Below are positions 58,900 through 64,000 of a DNA stretch of 64,000 nt, in pieces. The DNA is from Homalodisca vitripennis (lineage: Eukaryota > Arthropoda > Insecta > Hemiptera > Cicadellidae). The translations under genes were made by a program, and so were the position numbers. The stretch spans positions 105,746,001 to 105,810,000 of the forward strand of contig NC_060214.1 in the NCBI RefSeq assembly GCF_021130785.1. Reading direction: 5' to 3'. Under the pieces are notes generated by a model. That model worked only from the letters and a program-made list of their open reading frames with translations, did no database searches and was not told the DNA's origin. The stretch's first letter is position 1, and each line of letters starts with the position of its first letter.

Positions 58900-59805
58900 C
58901 TGAAAATAACACATTTTACTGTTTTTTGTTATGTTAATTTAAATGTTCAGAAAAGTCTGCGTATTACAGAACTATATGGCTACACTACGTTAATTGGGTC
59001 TTATAAACCTAGGTCTTATGTGATGTAGTTGATATTTGGCTCTACCTTATTTTCTTCTATTTACTCCTACTATAAATATGTACTGTAAAATTAAGTTTTA
59101 CCATAACCTGTTCTTTTGTCATAGTTTTTTCTGACCACGTTTTTAGATTTGTAATCTGCTCTTTTTTTCTCACATGGACAACAAGCCTAACAAATAACTA
59201 ATAAGCCATGCATCGCCATAGATACATACATAAATAATAAATATGTTTACCTTTTTAGTATTAATATGCGTATTTTCATCACTTCGTACAAAGATAGGCT
59301 GTTAAATAACAATAATTTTCCTGTAATAGCTTCTAACATAAAACTGAACTGCAGCTACGCAAATTTAGAGTATGGTATTTTTTATAATCTACCTCAAGTA
59401 TACGGTACTTTTAATACCAAAACTCAAATAACGATCTACCTGTCAAGAATTAGTACACATATTTGACTACGCTCCAAAGATACGCTGTTAAAATGCCATT
59501 ATTATTATAACATGCTGTGGTTAGCTTTTGTAAATAAGATTTGTTTTATATTCTAAGGCAATTTTTTCAGAATTGTTACACTTGTACAGCAATGATACGT
59601 TGTGACCTAAATTGTGTTTTTTTTCATATTTTTAATTGTTAAATAGTTGCTGTGATATAATTAACTCTATAAAACGTTCAACAAGAAACATCGATAAAAA
59701 ATAATGTTTTGTATATTCACATGAATTGTTCACACGTACACGCACATGCTCTCATAAGCAAAAATATATGTTATGGTATATATATATATATATAAGTACT
59801 CATAC
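58900..59805 (-). other. Gene B intron 4
   Basis: About 0.9 kb, phase 1, AT-rich with a short (TA)n near 59777-59794. Confidence 0.7.
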
Positions 59806-60757
59806 CTCGTAACCAGTTTCGTTGGTCGGGCCGCCCTTCATCCCCAAAGTGTCGTGATAATTCTAGACGACTATACCTGTTATCCAAATCTTCGGCATAC
59901 ACAGTCACTTCAAAGAACGTCCTTGTAACGGTGAAGATAACCAATGACAGAGATTGTCTTATAATTGACTGAGCGAATAGAAGAGAAATACCACCAATTA
60001 AAATTTGCTGCCTCACAAATTTGTTGTCTAGTTCGTATACGTTCAGTCGGACCTCACAGACCTCAGGGGCCGAGTATCTGAAAACTCTGAATCTGCTCTG
60101 GGGCAAGTAAGCGCGCTCAACCATCTTCCTCACTTTAGTATTATGTAATCCTACGCTAATCACAGGCGTCAATTCTTTCAATTCCAATTCTGTTTTCCAC
60201 ACCGTTTTGTAGTACATGCCGGTCTTCATGCCTGCGTAGATGGCTGCTCCCCTGGAGACTGAATCATACTTTACAGTTATTGTAGGTGCAAGGTGTTCAT
60301 CAATAATTTGACTCAGTCTTGGTATCAGGCAACACCTACCGTGTTTGAAGGCTCGTAGTATTTCGAATTTTTGGAGTTTCGTTCTTTTTATGCATCGTTT
60401 TATCAGTGCGGAAAGCTGACGGAACCGCTCAGCATTCCAGCTTTCAAACATCTCCCTGCTTATTTCGACTCGGTGTTCGTGTAGACATACAGTAGTGTTT
60501 TCTTCTTTGGACAATTCCAGTTTCGCTGCTATACATTTCTTTCTCAAAATTTTCTTATCGAGAGATGACAAATCTCCCCCCATTAATTCCCTCATTTTCT
60601 CGAAGCAATAAGACATAATGGTATTGTCGAAGTCATCTCCTCCCCAGTGGCAGTCCCCCACATTTGACAAGACCCTTACTCGATATTGCGATACCATAAA
60701 AGAAGTTATGGAGACGGATCCTCCTCCTATATCAACGACCACACAAATACCGTGTTC
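59806..60757 (-). CDS. Gene B exon 4: HSP70-like second half of ATPase domain and beta substrate domain
   Basis: 952 nt, from acceptor TGTTTCAG (60759-60758, phase 0) to CGAG|GTATGA (phase 1), the same layout as gene A exon 4 (967 nt). It reads EHGICVVVDIGGGSVSIT (phosphate-2 region), GDCHWGGDDFDN and, near the end, VRLNVYELDNKFVRQQILIGG with SLVIFTVTRTFFEVTVYAED, as in the HSP70 beta domain. Thr204 is Ser and Asp206 is Ser. The adenosine-binding LVGGSTRIP block is degraded to FKHGRCCLIPRL, with its double glycine lost. More diverged than gene A. Confidence 0.85.
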
Positions 60758-61032
60758 CTGAAACATGAGAAAAAATTAAAAATATTTTAAGCATAACACG
60801 TGAGCTTTGTAAGTCGTCTTCAAATCAGCTACATAGTCTACATATATTAAAATACCATTATAAATATATATATATACACACATTATATTTAAAATCATCC
60901 GAATCTCAGAGATATTTTAATATTTAGTCTACCTAGGTGGCAGAAGCCCTATATGTGATGCGTAAAGGAATTTTATTTTCTTCCATAAAAGGAAAATACT
61001 ATTGCTGTACGTACTTCTATCCTACTACTTAC
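60758..61032 (-). other. Gene B intron 3
   Basis: 275 nt, phase 0, with a (TA)n run near 60861-60876. Confidence 0.75.
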
Positions 61033-61245
61033 CCTGTACCTGAAAGTTAACCATCTCGATATCATTACGGCAGATGTGTCATTGATGAGTATGCTCTTCA
61101 GTTCAGCTCTATTAGCAGCCCTGTTTATTGCTCTTCTTTGGTTATAAGTGCAAGATCCCGCGACTGCAATGACAAAAAATGGATCCTCTTCACCACAAAC
61201 TTTCATTGCGAACTGTCGAAAGTATCTCAGGATCTCGTACAGCAA
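61033..61245 (-). CDS. Gene B exon 3: HSP70-like ATPase domain, middle part
   Basis: 71 codons in phase 0 at both ends (acceptor TTTTCCAG, donor ACAGG|GTAAGT). It reads LLYEILRYFRQFAMKVCGEE, then FFVIAVAGSCTYNQRRAINR, matching VTVPAYFNDSQRQAT, and SILINDTSAVMISRWL, matching IINEPTAAAIAYGL with Glu175 changed to Asp and the next Pro to Thr. It lacks the charged insertion of gene A exon 3. Confidence 0.85.
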
Positions 61246-62316
61246 CTGGAAAAGATGTACTGTGAGAGCATGTTATTAATGCAAAACATAAATATTGTAA
61301 TAAACTATTTAAAAACACTTTTTGACTACAACTAATTTCCTACTACCAATTATAATAATATATAAAAACATTAAAAGTAAAAAGTAACAGTAAAAAATGT
61401 AAAGTAAAAAGTCAAGTAAAGTCTTATTTTACTGTAATATTTATATCTTATTACAGTCAAAGACGTGACAGAGAAACTTCATATTTAAGAAAAGTTTGTT
61501 AAAACTGTAATTAAATAATAAATTATCTATCAAAAATTCAAGAGAATAAATACTCTCATTTGAAGGGACAGATTAAAATACCTTGCGCGAAGGCGGGAAC
61601 TATGAAGTTTCCATGACACAAACTGTTTTTAAGAATTCTATCTACACATACATAGACACACATACGCACACACATACAATAAAGGCTATTCATAAGTTTG
61701 AAACATATGTTCCAGATCATTATTAGTCAGATCATTAGTAGTCAGAGAGAGAGTAACTATTTATTGGAGTAATACAGTTTTTCCTTTATTTCTATTGATA
61801 AAGCATAATTAAATTTAGGCTCTAAAAATAAGAATATCTTTGAAATAAAGTACTATAGGATTTAGTTATCTAATAATTCCTTTGTTAAACCTTTCTACAA
61901 TTTATATTACAATTAATTATAGTTCCGACATTAATCTCCCTATGAATATAGCTAGATCTTTAAATGCAAGTATTGCAGAGGTAGAATTCGAAGTGTACAA
62001 ATAATGAATAAGAGACAGTGAGTCTGCCACTTATAATTCTTACAAAATTTTTTTGATTATTAATAATAGGCTTCAACTCAGTAATATAATAGCCTTCCCA
62101 AATAGAAAGTCCATACTTTAGTGTAGTACGAATATAGGATTTTATTACTTTCTATAAATTTAAAAAATTTACTATCGGTGATATAGTGAGACTTCATTCA
62201 TTATTTTATCGAGAGATTATAAATTAACGCGGTGTTCAAAAACCTCCAAGACGCAAGGATAACATTTCTGTGAGATAAATATTCGTCTTCGTTCTGGCCA
62301 TATGTCGTAGGTTTCA
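61246..62316 (-). other. Gene B intron 2, right part excluded
   Basis: AT-rich, phase 0 intron between exons 2 and 3. Nothing recognised outside the Helitron-like element to its right. Confidence 0.6.
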
Positions 62317-62344
62317 TCTATATATCTATCTATCTATCTATCTA

Positions 62345-62411
<67 letters not shown>

Positions 62412-62894
62412 TATAAATGAATGTTTGTGTGTTTTTCCTTTATGTAATTGCAAAATATTAGACAGACCATTATGAAAATTTGTATGTATACGTATTTTTC
62501 CACGGAGAAGGTTTATAAGCTATGCCCATTGATGTAACTCACCACCAAGCGGCGCTGCAAAAGATAAAAGGTTTCAAAGCGCCTGCACAATATAAACTGC
62601 AATTACTAGACAGTCACGTATATCACATAGCCAAACACTATTTGAAGGCGCTAAGTTATTATGTATATTTGTTTTTAAGATACATTTCTGATTGAACTTA
62701 AAGTTTGAGTGTTAGACCACTCTATAATAAAGTACATGTACGTGCACAATGGCTATAAACATAAACATATATTCTTGATCGTGGCAACAAGGCAAACTCT
62801 ACATCGGCGTTGTAAATATAATTAAATTAAACCAGAAGTTCACATTCACGGGCAATGCTTACGAAAAGCGTGCAAAGCCGCGGGAAACAGCTAG
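62317..62894 (+). mobile_element. Non-autonomous Helitron-like element
   Basis: Begins TC after an A (A|TCTATATATC), runs through a TATC/TA microsatellite (62317-62409) and a typical start (AATGAATGTTTGTGTG). It ends GCAAAGCCGCGGGAAACAGC then CTAG|T. TC...CTAG ends with insertion between A and T are Helitron hallmarks, and the GAAGCCGCGGG-ACAGCTAG type 3' end is widespread in animal genomes. No RepHel frame. The required 3' hairpin was not folded. Confidence 0.5.
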
Positions 62895-62949
62895 TTAAAT
62901 ATAAATATCTGCGGAATATAAGGTATTACTAGAGTTTTTCAAACGTTAC

Positions 62950-63095
62950 CGTTTCAGGGCTGATATGACACAGTTTTCCGTTGTGAGTGCACTCCATATG
63001 CGGCCAACCGTCTATATCAACCACATTGAAGGGCCAGTACCTAGAGAGTTCCCTTACGTAGGCGTCGTACCTGAGTCCTGCTAGCCTTAACAGTC
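62950..63095 (-). CDS. Gene B exon 2: HSP70-like ATPase domain, lobe I (first exon in window)
   Basis: 146 nt, phase 1 in (acceptor GATTTCAG at 63097-63096) and phase 0 out (ACG|GTAACG), identical in length and phases to gene A exon 2. It reads LLRLAGLRYDAYVRELSRYW, PFNVVDIDGWPHMEC and ISPET, matching KRLIGRRFDD...WPFxVVxDxGKPxIEV...SPEE. The residue aligned with the catalytic Lys71 is Leu. Exon 1, with the GIDLGT signature, must lie to the right of the window. The assembled gene would encode roughly 1500 residues or more. Confidence 0.85.
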
Positions 63096-64000
63096 CTGAA
63101 ATCAATGCAAGTGAGAAGGTGAAAACATGTATAGGTACTAATTTTTTCAAGACACCATAGAATAACATAAAATTATATCACGGTTATTTCCACACAAAAA
63201 AACTGAAAAACAGAAGTAAATATTTATATTGAAAAAGAAAACAAATTCAGGATATTGGATATCTAATGGTTATAAAATATTCAAAAAAATATTTTAGTAA
63301 TACCCTTTAAAATAATTAACATTAAATAATTAACGCTAAATAATATTTAAAGAGCCTTATATCACAAAGAAATAAATCCATATATTGAAATAAAGAGATA
63401 AATTTATATACTCGTATATATACATACACATACCTAGTGAAAACAGCATTTAATGTGTTACATAATTTCAGTATAATTTACAATAATATGGGAAAAGAGC
63501 CTACATGGGCCGTAATGACCTGTGCGTAGACTCGAGTTGAAATTTTTAGGATTAGAATTTTATCTCGAGCAGTGTGTTGATTAATTTAATCGATTTTTTA
63601 TTTGAGAGAAGTATATATATATATATATAATATATATATATATTATATATATATATATATATATTATATTATGAAACATGACCATAATCCGATTGATGTG
63701 GACCTCAAATAAGATAGAGTATGATAAGTGGGTCCGGTTTTTTATACAGATTAGTACAATCATCGATACTTAATATTCATTTATCGAATACTCGTTTATA
63801 AATCATATCGACATATCGATAGCCATAATCACAATCATATTTTAAATTTCAAAAATAATGCAACGCACATAGTGATAATCTTATAAATAATAAATTACCT
63901 CTAACGATCAAACAAACTATTAGAAGTGGAAATAGGAAAAACTCATAAAAAATAATAAAATGATATCAAAATTTCTTAAAGGAAATACGAAATATTGAAA
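63096..64000 (-). other. Gene B intron 1 (part)
   Basis: AT-rich, with an interrupted (TA)n run at 63611-63663 and a TATCGATA palindrome at 63814-63821. No HSP70 first exon was found, so gene B is incomplete at its 5' end. Confidence 0.6.

Noticed and set aside
63096..64000. A first exon of gene B inside the window
   Set aside because: No minus-strand frame with a GIDLGT-like start and a phase-1 donor was found, so it must lie beyond 64000.

Overview
This is an AT-rich animal nuclear DNA window, most likely from an insect. The inference rests on large introns, many AT and CA microsatellites, remnants of non-LTR retrotransposons and Penelope-like elements, a Helitron-like element, a 5S rRNA-derived SINE and TATCGATA palindromes. 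The order cannot be fixed from sequence alone. No prokaryotic operon, CRISPR array or tRNA was seen.

Two host genes can be assembled, both on the minus strand and both strongly diverged members of the HSP70 family. Gene A runs from 20597 down to about 9569 in four solid exons plus a doubtful terminal one. Gene B enters from the right edge, where its first exon lies outside the window, and runs from 63095 down to about 39870. The paralogues share intron positions and phases, including an exon 2 of exactly 146 nt in both. Both have lost HSP70 residues needed for ATP hydrolysis and both lack the alpha-helical lid, so they look like pseudo-chaperones.

Gene B is the notable object. After the beta substrate-binding part it continues through a phase-1 intron into a 2.3 kb exon with twelve copies of a 41-residue Pro/Gln/Tyr/Arg-rich repeat. 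An acidic exon and a Ser/Pro-rich exon follow, then a tandem array of 60-nt symmetric (phase 1-1) microexons at 43.8-44.6 kb. One array member carries a 1-nt deletion. Two alternative coding ends are visible: a stop in the last array unit, and a separate terminal exon at 40192-39996 followed by AATAAA.

Layout: 1-9.5 kb, repeats and decayed LINEs. 9.5-20.6 kb, gene A, with a foldback element and a 39-bp minisatellite that overlaps its exon 2 splice acceptor. 20.6-39.8 kb, intergenic DNA with TIR elements, LINE and Penelope-like remnants and one small hypothetical ORF. 39.9-63.1 kb, gene B, with introns holding long inverted repeats around the microexon array, TIR elements, an 82-bp satellite, a 5S-SINE and a Helitron-like element. 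63.1-64 kb, gene B upstream intron.

Exon borders were derived by hand from splice consensus, reading phase and HSP70 similarity. No alignment, RNA or database search was possible.
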